17,203 nt of DNA, taken from contig JAUIHJ010000063.1 in assembly GCA_030432015.1 (NCBI GenBank), forward strand, positions 1 through 17,203, written 5' to 3'. This DNA comes from a bacterium. GTDB lineage: Bacteria; Planctomycetota; Planctomycetia; Pirellulales; Pirellulaceae. A program made the translations under genes and the position numbers. This document shows, piece after piece, positions 6,829 to 15,600 of this stretch. Below the pieces are notes generated by a model, which worked only from the letters and a program-made list of their open reading frames with translations, had not been told where the DNA came from and did no database searches. Each line of letters begins with the position of its first letter. Position 1 is the first letter of the stretch.

Positions 6829-8265
6829 ATGACGCGATCCAAAGAGATGGTGGTGATAGGTTTCTTACTGATCCTGGTGGTGATCGCCTGGCAGGGTGGT
6901 AACGCCCAGGTCACCTCGACTCCGGCGAAGCGTCCGCCTGATGTGGCGCTCGATGCCGTGGCAGATGATCAAGGTGGCGCAAGCGCCGATGAGACGGTTG
7001 CCCTCCAGCGGGCCATCCAAGCATCGGGGGGCGATTTTCAATTTCCCCCGGGCACTCATCGAATCACCAGGCCGCTGGTGCTGGACTTGGACAAGCTGGG
7101 TTATATCTCGCTGCGTGGCAATGGTGTCGCCAAACTCGTCATGGCAGGCCCGGGCCCGGCCATCAAGGTGATCGGCACCCACTTCAAGTCGGCCGATCCA
7201 GGCGGATTCGAGCAGCGCGTCTGGGATCAGCAGCGGATGCCGCTGGTCGACGGACTGGCCATCCAGGGGAGCCACGCAGAGGCCTGCGGCGTCGAGGCGG
7301 TTGGCACGATGCAGCTGACCATCACCCGCGTCCATTTGCGGGGGTTGCTGCATGGAATTCACCTCCGTGAAAACAACCGCAACGTCGTCATCGCGGATTG
7401 CCACATTTACGAGAATCACGGAGTCGGGGTGTACTACGACGACGTGAATCTCCATCAGTCGAATATTACCAATTGCCATATCAGCTATTGCGATGGCGGC
7501 GGCGTGGTGTCGCGTCAGGGTAACGTCCGCAACATCCATATCGCGGGCTGCGATCTAGAAAGCAATATGAGCCCGGATTCGCCGGCCACGGCCAACGTGC
7601 TGATCGATTGTTCGAACAGCCCCTACGGCACCGCCGAAGTGGCGATTACAGGCTGTACGATTCAACACAATAATCCGTCCCCCGATTCAGCCAATATCCG
7701 AATTCTCGGGGGAAGCCTGCCAAGCCGTGACAACCGGCCAGTGCGAGAAGGAAACGTCGCGATCACCGGAAATGTGCTCAGTGATGTTCAGGTCAATGTT
7801 CACCTGCGTGACTGTCGTGGCGTTACACTGAGCGGCAATACGTTTTGGCAAGGCTATCGCCACAACCTGCTGGTGGAACGCTGTTCGAGCGTCGTGATGG
7901 GCGCCAATAACTTTGATCGCAATCCCCGCTACAGCTACGGCAATACCAGTCAGGCCAATAACAGCTTGGTCATTCGTGATAGCGAAGACTGCCTGATCAG
8001 CGGCGCGCATATCACCAACGTGTGGCGTGACCCGGCCGGATTGACGGTGGAGAACTGCCGTCGCATGAACATTACCGACTGCACGATTCTGGACTGCGAC
8101 AACGTGGGTTTGCTGCTGAAAAATGTCGTCAACTGCCGCGTGTCGGATTGCCTGATTAGTGATGACCGGGCAGAGTCAACTTCCGTGCCGATGAGAATCG
8201 ACGGAGGTCACGGAAATCAGATTATTGACAATTTGATTAATGGCCGTCCGCAGGGTGTCGAGTAG
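6829..8265 (+). CDS. Secreted right-handed parallel beta-helix protein
   Basis: A 478-residue protein with a Sec-type signal: a short basic start (MTRSKE), a hydrophobic core at about 7-21, and a likely cleavage after NAQ (27). A segment reading GGASADETVALQRAI (49-63) followed by 'QFPPGTHRI' matches the opening of pectate-lyase-3-type beta-helices. Residues about 140-475 are a series of irregular rungs of roughly 22-25 residues with Asn/Cys/Asp turns ('ITNCHI', 'ITGCTI', 'LSGNTF', 'ITDCTI'), as in the beta-helix/NosD families. Such folds bind or cleave polysaccharides, but no catalytic residues can be assigned, so a lyase activity is not claimed. GGAGG sits 7 nt before the ATG within a small hairpin. 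It stands between the DUF805 gene and mnmA on the same strand, 187 bp from the latter. Confidence 0.85.
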   Translation: MTRSKEMVVIGFLLILVVIAWQGGNAQVTSTPAKRPPDVALDAVADDQGGASADETVALQRAIQASGGDFQFPPGTHRITRPLVLDLDKLGYISLRGNGVAKLVMAGPGPAIKVIGTHFKSADPGGFEQRVWDQQRMPLVDGLAIQGSHAEACGVEAVGTMQLTITRVHLRGLLHGIHLRENNRNVVIADCHIYENHGVGVYYDDVNLHQSNITNCHISYCDGGGVVSRQGNVRNIHIAGCDLESNMSPDSPATANVLIDCSNSPYGTAEVAITGCTIQHNNPSPDSANIRILGGSLPSRDNRPVREGNVAITGNVLSDVQVNVHLRDCRGVTLSGNTFWQGYRHNLLVERCSSVVMGANNFDRNPRYSYGNTSQANNSLVIRDSEDCLISGAHITNVWRDPAGLTVENCRRMNITDCTILDCDNVGLLLKNVVNCRVSDCLISDDRAESTSVPMRIDGGHGNQIIDNLINGRPQGVE

Positions 8266-8369
8266 GTCGGGCCATTCGCACGGGTGACGCCCTGTTGAGG
8301 ATTCTTGCCGTCGCGTAGACTGACTAACAGACGTTGCGAACCTGGTATGCTCGGTTTTCGCTTCGCTTG

Positions 8370-8389
8370 CCCGGGGAGCATGTCCCGGG
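8370..8389 (+). repeat. CCCGGG inverted repeat in the mnmA leader region
   Basis: CCCGGG, 8-nt loop GAGCATGT, CCCGGG. As both arms are palindromic they form a stem as well as a direct repeat. It lies 63 bp before the mnmA start and 104 bp after the beta-helix stop. No T-tract follows, so it is neither a good terminator nor a known regulatory element. Confidence 0.25.
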
Positions 8390-8452
8390 GAAGGTGTCCT
8401 CGACCACCGCGGCATAATACCCCTTTGTAGACCCACGCGAGATCGTACCATT

Positions 8453-9580
8453 ATGTCCCGCATCGTGTTGGCGATGTCCGGCGGAGTTGATAGCAGCGTG
8501 GCCGCGCATTTGCTCGTCGAACAAGGTCACGAGGTGATCGGTGTTTTTATGCGCCATGGCGAGGAGGCGCTTGAGGTTTGTGCAACCGGTGGCGTTACCT
8601 TGCCGTCCTTGCCGATCGCCAATCCCCGTCGCGACCATAAGCAGGGATGCTGCACTGCGACCGACGCGGCGGACGCACGACGCGTGGCCGATCGGCTGGG
8701 CATCCCCTTTTATGCACTCAATCTGCAGGCCGAATTTGCTCGAATTATTGACTACTTCGTGGATGAATACACGTCCGGCCGGACTCCCAATCCATGTGTC
8801 ATGTGTAATAACTGGATCAAGTTCGGCAAACTGTTTGACTATGCCGATAGCGTGGGTGCCGAGTATGTCGCCACCGGCCACTATGCCCAGCTCGCCGCTG
8901 CGAACGCACCGGAGGCGGCCGATGGCGTCCCGCGACTCCTGCGCGGCATCGATGACGGCAAGGACCAGTCGTACGTGTTGTTTGGGATCGCTCGGGAATT
9001 TCTGCCCCGCATGTTATTGCCGGTGGGAGCGTTTCAGAAACCGCATATTCGCGAGTTGGCGACCCAGTTTGGCCTCCGCGTGGCGGATAAGAAAGACAGT
9101 CAGGAAATCTGCTTTGTGACGTCTGGGAAGCACGACGAGTTCATTCGTGCGCGTCGCGGCAACGACGACATGAAAGGCAACATCGTCACCACCGACGGCA
9201 AGGTCGTTGGACAGCATCCGGGGATTGAACGTTTCACGATCGGCCAACGAAAAGGGCTGGGCGTTGCGATGGGGAAACCGTTCTTTGTGGTCCGCATCGA
9301 GCCCGAGACCCGGAACGTGGTTATCGGCACGCAGGCCGATCTTGCGCGCACCGAGTTGACCGCCAACCGCACCAACTGGCTGGTCGACATGCCGCCCGGG
9401 CCATTCAAATGTCACGCGCAGATTCGCTATAACAGTGCCGCCGTGCCGGCGACCGCCAGACAACTCGACAACGATCGTTTGCACGTGTTGTTTGATGAGC
9501 CGCGTCACGGCGTGGCCCCGGGGCAAGCGGTCGTCTGCTTCGAAGATAACCGCGTCTTAGGCGGTGGCTGGATCGAATAG
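8453..9580 (+). CDS. mnmA: tRNA 2-thiouridine synthase MnmA
   Basis: MnmA uses ATP and a persulfide relay to replace the O2 of wobble uridine 34 with sulfur in tRNA-Lys, -Glu and -Gln. The 375-residue product is near the family norm (about 368). Seen: the PP-loop SGGVDSS (9-15), the TPNPCVMCN segment (111-119) with presumed catalytic C118, the ATGHYA motif (140-145), 'KDQSYVLF' (170-177), and C220 in KKDSQEICF as the persulfide-accepting Cys. The C-terminal tRNA-binding barrel ends in 'RVLGGGWI'. Between FM (32-33) and the next helix there is an insertion of about 20 residues with extra cysteines (C43, C66, C67). Only a weak GAGA precedes the ATG, but the N-terminal SRIVLAMSGG fits the family exactly. 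It is transcribed convergently with the DUF4287 gene (69 bp between stops). Confidence 0.97.
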   Translation: MSRIVLAMSGGVDSSVAAHLLVEQGHEVIGVFMRHGEEALEVCATGGVTLPSLPIANPRRDHKQGCCTATDAADARRVADRLGIPFYALNLQAEFARIIDYFVDEYTSGRTPNPCVMCNNWIKFGKLFDYADSVGAEYVATGHYAQLAAANAPEAADGVPRLLRGIDDGKDQSYVLFGIAREFLPRMLLPVGAFQKPHIRELATQFGLRVADKKDSQEICFVTSGKHDEFIRARRGNDDMKGNIVTTDGKVVGQHPGIERFTIGQRKGLGVAMGKPFFVVRIEPETRNVVIGTQADLARTELTANRTNWLVDMPPGPFKCHAQIRYNSAAVPATARQLDNDRLHVLFDEPRHGVAPGQAVVCFEDNRVLGGGWIE

Positions 9581-9649
9581 CGTGCCGCCGGCACCGTGGC
9601 GAGGGCAGGCTGGGAATGCGGCTTGGGACACCTCGCGTCGCAGGCCAGC

Positions 9650-10213
9650 TTACGCGGATTCATATGCTTGCTTCAGCCAACCAATCAGTTGTTTGTCGAC
9701 GTCCTTGACGGATTCGATACGCACCCGGTGGCTAACCATGGTGTTGAAGCTGCCGGAGTTTTCCAGGCGACCGTCCGCCGGATGGCCCTTTAAATTGATC
9801 CCAACATCCACGCGCGTCTTGGTGGAGGGCTGCACAATCGCAAACTGCTTGTTACGCCGAAAGCTTACGTAGGCCTTCTTGGGCGCCTCCTCGACATCGC
9901 GGCCGAATTTCTTGATGGCCTTGAGAATGGCGTCATAAATGGGACGTAAATCGTTTTTGGGACCGGCATACTGAGCGTCGACCAAGGAATCGGTCGTCGC
10001 AGCGGCCTGGCCCTGCTTGAGCGCTTCATGGCCGATCAGGTTCGCGAAGCCGTGCGTCAGACCGTGATCCGTCTTGAGAAACTTGACGATCTGGCCGTGC
10101 TTTTCGAGTTTGGCAGCCTTCACGATCGGCAACCATTGTTGAAGCGTCTTGCCGGTTTTTTCCTTGAGGTTGGCGATCATGGTGGCCGCCATTGCTTCAG
10201 GTGATTTCGCCAT
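9650..10213 (-). CDS. DUF4287 / DUF5655 two-domain protein
   Basis: A 187-residue cytoplasmic protein of unknown function with two recognisable domains. Residues about 1-65 match DUF4287 (TGKTLQQW at 20-27, then 'KFLKTDHGLTHGFANLI'). Residues about 85-185 match DUF5655 ('EEAPKKAYVSFRRNKQFAI', 'TKTRVDVGINLKG', and a closing 'VDKQLIGWLKQAY'). The start is placed at ATG 10211-10213, where AAGG lies 6 nt upstream. The frame continues open for another 144 codons, but that extension is low-complexity, antisense to floA and unlike any domain, so it is rejected. Such proteins are widespread and sometimes described as DNA- or RNA-related, but nothing here shows a role. It is divergent from floA. Confidence 0.85.
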   Translation of the reverse strand: MAKSPEAMAATMIANLKEKTGKTLQQWLPIVKAAKLEKHGQIVKFLKTDHGLTHGFANLIGHEALKQGQAAATTDSLVDAQYAGPKNDLRPIYDAILKAIKKFGRDVEEAPKKAYVSFRRNKQFAIVQPSTKTRVDVGINLKGHPADGRLENSGSFNTMVSHRVRIESVKDVDKQLIGWLKQAYESA

Positions 10214-10392
10214 TTTCAACCTTGTCGATGTTGGCTTGCGGTAATGAAAGGGGAAGGCCGGCACACATTTTGCCCCGTCTGGGACGCTCCAGCAAGTCAT
10301 GCGGCGGGGCCAGCCGCTGGGCCGCACGCGGGGGACGGCCGCACGCGTCGTCGGCCGGACTTCTTGGGCTGAGACTGTTCTGGCGAATTTGG

Positions 10393-10512
10393 ATGAGTTA
10401 TCATCAGGCCTGCCCGTATTGCGGCTCTCCAGCTGTTTGCCTGATAGGAAACGCCTGGTGCGGATCACTCTGTCAGCGAGAATTGAGGAATCAACGATGT
10501 CAAACTTGGTAA
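10393..10512 (+). CDS. Possible Cys-rich micro-ORF overlapping the start of floA
   Basis: A 39-codon frame with six cysteines (C7, C10, C16, C23, C27, C36). It opens MSYHQACPYCGSPAVC, which looks like a zinc ribbon or treble clef, and ends 16 bases inside floA in another frame, so it could couple translation of floA. No clear Shine-Dalgarno precedes its ATG. It lies in a 283-bp gap that otherwise holds no recognisable gene. I cannot exclude a chance frame, as no comparison could be made; treat as tentative. Confidence 0.22.
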   Translation: MSYHQACPYCGSPAVCLIGNAWCGSLCQRELRNQRCQTW

Positions 10513-11510
10513 CCATCTTGTTGGCGCAAGGCGAACCACCCGAAGCGAGCGGCTCTGGATTCTGGGCGATGGCTTGGATCGCCTTCATCGTCTTCGGCGT
10601 GATCTTCGGCGTCGTCGCCGTGATCGTCATCATGACGTACGGCAAGTTATGGTTCCAGGCCTACATGTCCGACGCAGACGTCACGATGCTCAGCTTGATC
10701 GGGATGGGATTCCGACAAGTCAATACGAAGGTCGTGATGACGGCGAAGATCATGTGTTCACAGGCTGGGATGGATATCAATCGCCGCAGCGGGATCAGCA
10801 CCCATCGACTGGAAGCCCACTACCTGGCCGGCGGAAACGTGATGAACGTCATTAACGCGATTATCGCGGCGCACCGGGCCGGCATCGACTTGGATTTCGA
10901 TCGTGCGGCCGCGATCGACCTGGCCGGGCGTGACGTTTTGGATGCGGTTCGCACCAGTGTCCACCCGAAGGTCATCGATTGTCCGGACCCGCGTCGCAGC
11001 GGCAAGACGACCCTTAGCGCCATCGCCAAAAATGGTGTCGAACTGCGAATTCGAGCCCGCGTCACCGTGCGCACCAACCTCGAACAATTGATCGGCGGTG
11101 CGACCGAAGAAACCGTGATCGCTCGCGTTGGGGAAGGCATTATCACATCGATCGGTTCGTCGGATACGCACTTGAACGTGCTGGAGAATCCGGACCGCAT
11201 TTCCAAAGCGGTCTTGCAACGCGGGCTGGATGCGCACACGGCATTCGAAATCGTCTCGATCGATATCGCGGACATCGACGTTGGCGAGAATATTGGTGCT
11301 CGACTGCAGGCTGACCAAGCCGAAGCCGACACGCGGGTTGCGCGGGCCGAGGCCGAACAGCGCCGCGCCGAAGCAGTTGCTGTCGAACAGGAATTCAAAG
11401 CGGACGTCGCGGAACAACGTGCACGCCTGGTGTTGGCCGAGGCGGAAGTGCCGCAGGCGATGGCCGAGGCGTTTCGTGCGGGACGCATTAGTCCCGGCCA
11501 ATCGGCGTGA
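10497..11510 (+). CDS. floA: Flotillin-like protein FloA
   Basis: FloA (UPF0365/YqfA family) is a membrane scaffold that organises functional membrane microdomains and influences membrane fluidity and protein complex assembly. The 337-residue product fits the family (about 330). It has one membrane helix at about 23-47, then a PHB/SPFH-like domain ('WFQAYMSDADVTMLSLIGMGFRQVN', cut here at 25 residues into WFQAYMSDADV and MLSLIGMGFRQVN), the characteristic ISTHRLEAHYLAGG (100-113) and an Ala/Glu/Arg-rich coiled coil (about 265-325). The start is ATG 10497-10499, with GAGG 8 nt upstream; the frame is open 66 codons further 5', but that stretch has no family similarity. NfeD, the usual partner, is not in the window. 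Neighbours are the divergent DUF4287 gene and, 156 bp downstream, the SUMF1-like gene. The upstream region 10214-10496 shows no firm promoter. Confidence 0.95.
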   Translation: MSNLVTILLAQGEPPEASGSGFWAMAWIAFIVFGVIFGVVAVIVIMTYGKLWFQAYMSDADVTMLSLIGMGFRQVNTKVVMTAKIMCSQAGMDINRRSGISTHRLEAHYLAGGNVMNVINAIIAAHRAGIDLDFDRAAAIDLAGRDVLDAVRTSVHPKVIDCPDPRRSGKTTLSAIAKNGVELRIRARVTVRTNLEQLIGGATEETVIARVGEGIITSIGSSDTHLNVLENPDRISKAVLQRGLDAHTAFEIVSIDIADIDVGENIGARLQADQAEADTRVARAEAEQRRAEAVAVEQEFKADVAEQRARLVLAEAEVPQAMAEAFRAGRISPGQSA

Positions 11511-11666
11511 AGTTGTCGCCGCGGACAGACCCGGAATGCCTCGCGTCTTGCATGTAGATCATTCGCCTCCTCGGTTACGCGTGGTCATTGGCATCACACC
11601 AAACGCGGTGAGATGTATGACCACTGGACCGACGTTCAACGTCTCTTGCCCAAGGTAACTCAGCCG

Positions 11667-12461
11667 ATGTACCTCGCGATTTTCCTGACTGCCGCCGTTG
11701 CCGCCGACCCATCGCCGGAACACCTCAAGCTGCTCAAGACGTTTCGGGCGGAGTTCGTGCAGATCAGTCCCGGTACCGCAGGGTTTCCAGCGACGTTCAG
11801 CATGGGGCGTCTGCAGGGCGGCGAAGATTCGCAGCGCCCGGTGCATCAAGTGACGCTGCGGGATTCATTTGGAATTGCCAAGTACGAAGTCCCGCAGAAT
11901 CTCTGGGAGGCCGTGATGGGAAGCAACCCGTCGAAATGGAAGGGGCCGCGAAATTCGGTCGAGTGGTTATCGTTTGACGAGGCAGAACGCTTTTGCGCTC
12001 GTGCCACACAGCAGATGCGAGACGCTGGCTTGATCCAGAAGAATCAAACCGTTCGTCTACCCACCGAGGCGGAGTGGGAATACGTCGCCCGTGCCGGGAC
12101 GTCCACCGTTTTCTCGTTTGGCGACGATCTGGAAATGCTAAATGACTACGCGTGGCATACCGGGAACGCTGCCGGCAACGATCCACCGGTCGGCGTCAAG
12201 AAGCCGAACGCCTGGGGGCTTTACGACATTCACGGCTACCTCTGGGAATGGTGTGTCGATCCAGGCCATACCTCGTACGACGGTGCGCCGACCGATGGCT
12301 CCGCGTGGATCGCGCAGGGTGACCAGGCCACCCGCATCCTCCGGGGAGGCAGCTGGAAAGACAAGGGCGACAAGTTAACCAGCTCCTACCGCCGCCTCGC
12401 GGAGAAAGACCTCCGCGACGATGCCGTTGGCCTGCGCTGTGTCCTCGCAACCGCCAAGTGA
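11667..12461 (+). CDS. Secreted SUMF1/FGE-like domain protein lacking the FGE cysteines
   Basis: A 264-residue protein with a short hydrophobic N-terminus (MYLAIFLTAAVAA, about 1-13), a likely Sec signal, followed by a formylglycine-generating-enzyme-type sulfatase-modifying domain: 'FSMG' (44-47), 'EVPQNLWEAVMGSNPS' (74-89), RLPTEAEWEYVARAG (130-144), GLYDIHGYLWEW (184-195), RGGSW (226-230) and GLRC (255-258). True FGEs carry two copper-binding cysteines in the stretch after RGGS; here residues 231-257 contain none, so formylglycine formation is unlikely and a binding or structural role is more probable. The start used is ATG 11667, with AAGG 11 nt upstream and the signal beginning there. 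An in-frame ATG at 11613 would add 18 residues without signal character and cannot be excluded. It ends 188 bp before the convergent giant gene. Confidence 0.85.
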   Translation: MYLAIFLTAAVAADPSPEHLKLLKTFRAEFVQISPGTAGFPATFSMGRLQGGEDSQRPVHQVTLRDSFGIAKYEVPQNLWEAVMGSNPSKWKGPRNSVEWLSFDEAERFCARATQQMRDAGLIQKNQTVRLPTEAEWEYVARAGTSTVFSFGDDLEMLNDYAWHTGNAAGNDPPVGVKKPNAWGLYDIHGYLWEWCVDPGHTSYDGAPTDGSAWIAQGDQATRILRGGSWKDKGDKLTSSYRRLAEKDLRDDAVGLRCVLATAK

Positions 12462-12568
12462 CGGCGCGATCGCCGGTCTGCTGCGTGAAGTTGAAGAGTG
12501 GACCGGAAGCGTTGTGCCACGAAGAGCATCCGGTTGCGTCGCCGCGCCTCGATCGTTACGCGACCGCG

Positions 12569-12580
12569 ACGGCATGCCGT
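12569..12580. repeat. 12-bp perfect palindrome between convergent genes
   Basis: ACGGCATGCCGT is a perfect 12-base palindrome in the 188-bp gap between two convergent genes. It has no loop and no T-run, so it is not a terminator by itself. The rest of the gap shows nothing else recognisable. Confidence 0.2.
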
Positions 12581-12649
12581 GCGCGACGCCACGTTAGCAA
12601 ATGAGCACAGGTCGACGAATCATCATGGGTCGCAATTCGCACGACCTGC

Positions 12650-15600
12650 TTACTCGATGACCGCGATCAATTCGTCGAGCAGATGCTCGAGTTCCGACTC
12701 GTCAGGACTTAGGTCGTAGACGTCATCCGCGACAAGGCGATCGACCGCCGCAGCGGGAAGTTCGGTTCGCACCGGCGGATCGTCTTCACTTCCAGCGTGC
12801 GTCCAAGGTGGCGTCGGTTGCGCGGCATGTTGTGCGCTGGCCGTGGCGCTTGGCGAAGGCTGAGGCGGATTCAGCAGGTTTGCTGCGGCGATGCTCGTCG
12901 CCACGGATGCGGCCAATGGCTGGGAGACAGCCGGGCCTTCTCCCTCTTGGCCGTCCCGCTGATTAACGAAATTGATTTGCGTGAGGATGTCTCCCACAGG
13001 TGTCAGCCGGCCATCGCCATTGACGTCGAAAAACAGGTTCGGACTGGCTGCGGTTGGTGGCAGGTTGCCCTGGGCGTCGATGAAGGTGAGGCGATTAACC
13101 TCATTAATCAGCGACAAGATGTCTCCCACGGGGTCGCCCGCGACTCCATTGTTGTTGACGTCGTGGCGATCAATCGGGTTCTGCCACGGGGCACTGACCT
13201 CAGTCGATGAAATCGCGTTGGACGAGGCAAGATCGGAGGCGACGAATTCGCCAGCCGCCCCTTCGCCAGGGCCGTTGTCCGGGGTCCCAAACGCCGTGAT
13301 CGCTATATTGGCGGAGAATTCAGACGTATTGCCGTCAGCATCCGTCGCTGTGGCGACGACGCGGTCATTCAGACTCGCTCCAACTGCCGGGATGGTGATC
13401 GAGGTCGTGCCGATCGCGTCGTCCACCGTGTACGTGTCAGAGCCGAGAAACGTGCGCCCTTCGGCACCGCTGACGTCGGCCAAGAAGAACTCGACCGTAA
13501 TGTCGTACGTTGCGTTAGCCGGCAATGTCGGAATGGAATACTCGATCGTCAGATTGGCCGCCAATGCGGCAGAAACCAGCACGGGGAAGTTCTGCAGATT
13601 GTTGGGGCCCGTGTCGATATCTTCGTCACCCGGGGCTGTGTCGTTCGGCGTCGGCCCATTCAAGTTGAGATCGATGCCCAGTCCGCCATTGGAGAAAAAT
13701 TCGTTGCCTTGTATGGCGTTGCCGGTCGCGGCCCCGAGGATCACCAGGCCGTGGCTCGAGTTGCTGGCAATGACATTGCCTCCATCGACACCGCCGATCA
13801 GATTGTCGCTCGCCAAATCGATGCGAATGCCTTGGCCGGTATTGCCCAGCGGCGAGGTTCCGTCGCCCTGAGTGCCAATCAGATTGCCCTGGATCTTGTT
13901 GCCGGTGGTGGCACTTCCGTTGATGCGGATGCCGACAAAATTGTTTCCGGAAATCAGATTTCCGGCACCCACTTCGGTGCCGCCAATCGTATTGTTTGGT
14001 GCCGCCAGGAGCACGCCGGTGCTAGCGTTGCCCAGGTCCTGGGTCCCGGTGATATCGGTGCCAATCGCGTTGCCGCTGACGGTGTTGCCGGTTGCCGTCT
14101 CGCCGGAAATACTTACGCCAAACAAATCGTTTCCAGAAATTACATTCCGTGCGGCCAAACTGGTCCCGCCGATCGTATTCGTGTGGGCATCAACAATGCC
14201 AATTCCGTTGCTGGCGTTGCCCAGGTCGACGGTGCCTGTGAGGTCGGTGCCAATGAGGTTCCCTGCCACCAGATTTCCGTTGGTGGCCTCGTCGGTCAAC
14301 AGTACGCCATTGGCGCCGTTCGCTGAGATCACGTTGCCGGTGCCAGCCGTCGCGCCGCCGATAAGATTCTCGCGGGAGCCGTCAGAGATCTGGACGCCGA
14401 TTTTCGAATTGCCAAGCGTTTGAGTGCCGCTGGCATCGACCCCGATAAAGTTGCCTTGCACGCGGTTGCCGCGGGAACCTCCGCCGGTCAAAACCACGCC
14501 ATGATTTCCATTGCCGGAAATAACATTCCGGGCACCCGGAGTGTCGCCGCCGACGATGACATTCTGTGTGTTCGCCAGGTTGACCCCGGTATCGTCGTTG
14601 GGCAGCGGTGCCGCTCCCGTAATATCGGTGCCGATGTAGTTCCCCTGCACGACGTTGTCAGCGGCCAGGAAAGTCGAGACACGGACCCCGAAAAGGGCGT
14701 TGCCTGAAATCACATTCCGTTCCGCGGCGGTCGTGCCGCCGACACGATTTCCGGGCGCCTTCCAGATCAAGACGCCTGTATTGTCATTGCCGACATCCTG
14801 CATGCCCGTCACGTCGGTACCAATCAAGTTGCCGATGACCACGTTGCCGGTCGCTCCGGTGTTAAGGATGGCAACCCCGGGCTGCAGATTTCCGGAAACA
14901 ACGTTGCCTGTGCCCGGCGCGGTGCCGCCCAGCGTGTTATTCGGAGCCTCGCGGATCACGGCGCCGAATTGACGATTACCGACCGCACTGTCACCGTCGA
15001 CGTTCGTGCCAATGAAGTTGCCTTCGATCTTGTTACCCGTGGCACTCGCTCCGAAGACGAACAAGCCGTTTTGGTCGTTGCCTGAGATGATGTTGCCGGC
15101 CCCCTCGGCCGGTCCGCCCAGCGTGTTGCTGGGTGCATTGAAGACGTCCACGCCATTCTGTCGATTCGAGAGCGCCGCCTCGCCCGTCATATCGAGGCCA
15201 ATCATGTTGCCCTGGATCAACGTCCCCGTCGTCCCGGTGCCGGAAAGCGAAATTCCATTGATGGCGTTGCCAGAAATCAAATTGCCATCCCCGGGGACGC
15301 CAATTTGGTTGCCCGGGGCGTTTTCGATGGCGACGCCATTGGCCAGATTGCCGCGTCGCAAGAGGCCTGAGATATCCGTGCCGATCTTGTTCCCCGCAAC
15401 CGTGTTGTTGGTACTGCCGGCACCCACAATCACCACGCCCGCTGACGCGTTGCTGGAGATGATGTTGCCCGATCCCCCGATGATGTTGCCGCTGGCGCTT
15501 TGATCGATCCGGACCCCGGCGCCGCCATTGCCGAGTACATTCAGGCCGTTGCTGCCCAACCCGATGAGATTGCTCTTAACTTCGTTGTTGGACGAACCGG

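Noticed and set aside
8340..8360. mnmA promoter around TATGCT
   Set aside because: No -35-like hexamer is found 16-18 nt upstream of it.
9581..9649. Bidirectional terminator between mnmA and the DUF4287 gene
   Set aside because: The only symmetry (GTGCCG-C-CGGCAC) has a 1-nt loop and no T-run.
10299..10496. N-terminal extension of FloA by 66 residues
   Set aside because: It is Arg-rich and unlike FloA, which normally begins shortly before its membrane helix; GAGG lies 8 nt before the ATG at 10497.
10214..10645. N-terminal extension of the DUF4287/DUF5655 protein by 144 residues
   Set aside because: The extension is antisense to floA, has no domain-like pattern, and a good ribosome site (AAGG, 6 nt) marks the ATG at 10211-10213.
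12972..14423. Several long plus-strand open frames opposite the giant gene
   Set aside because: They mirror the repeat array and show only periodic low-complexity composition; the minus frame has coherent domains throughout.
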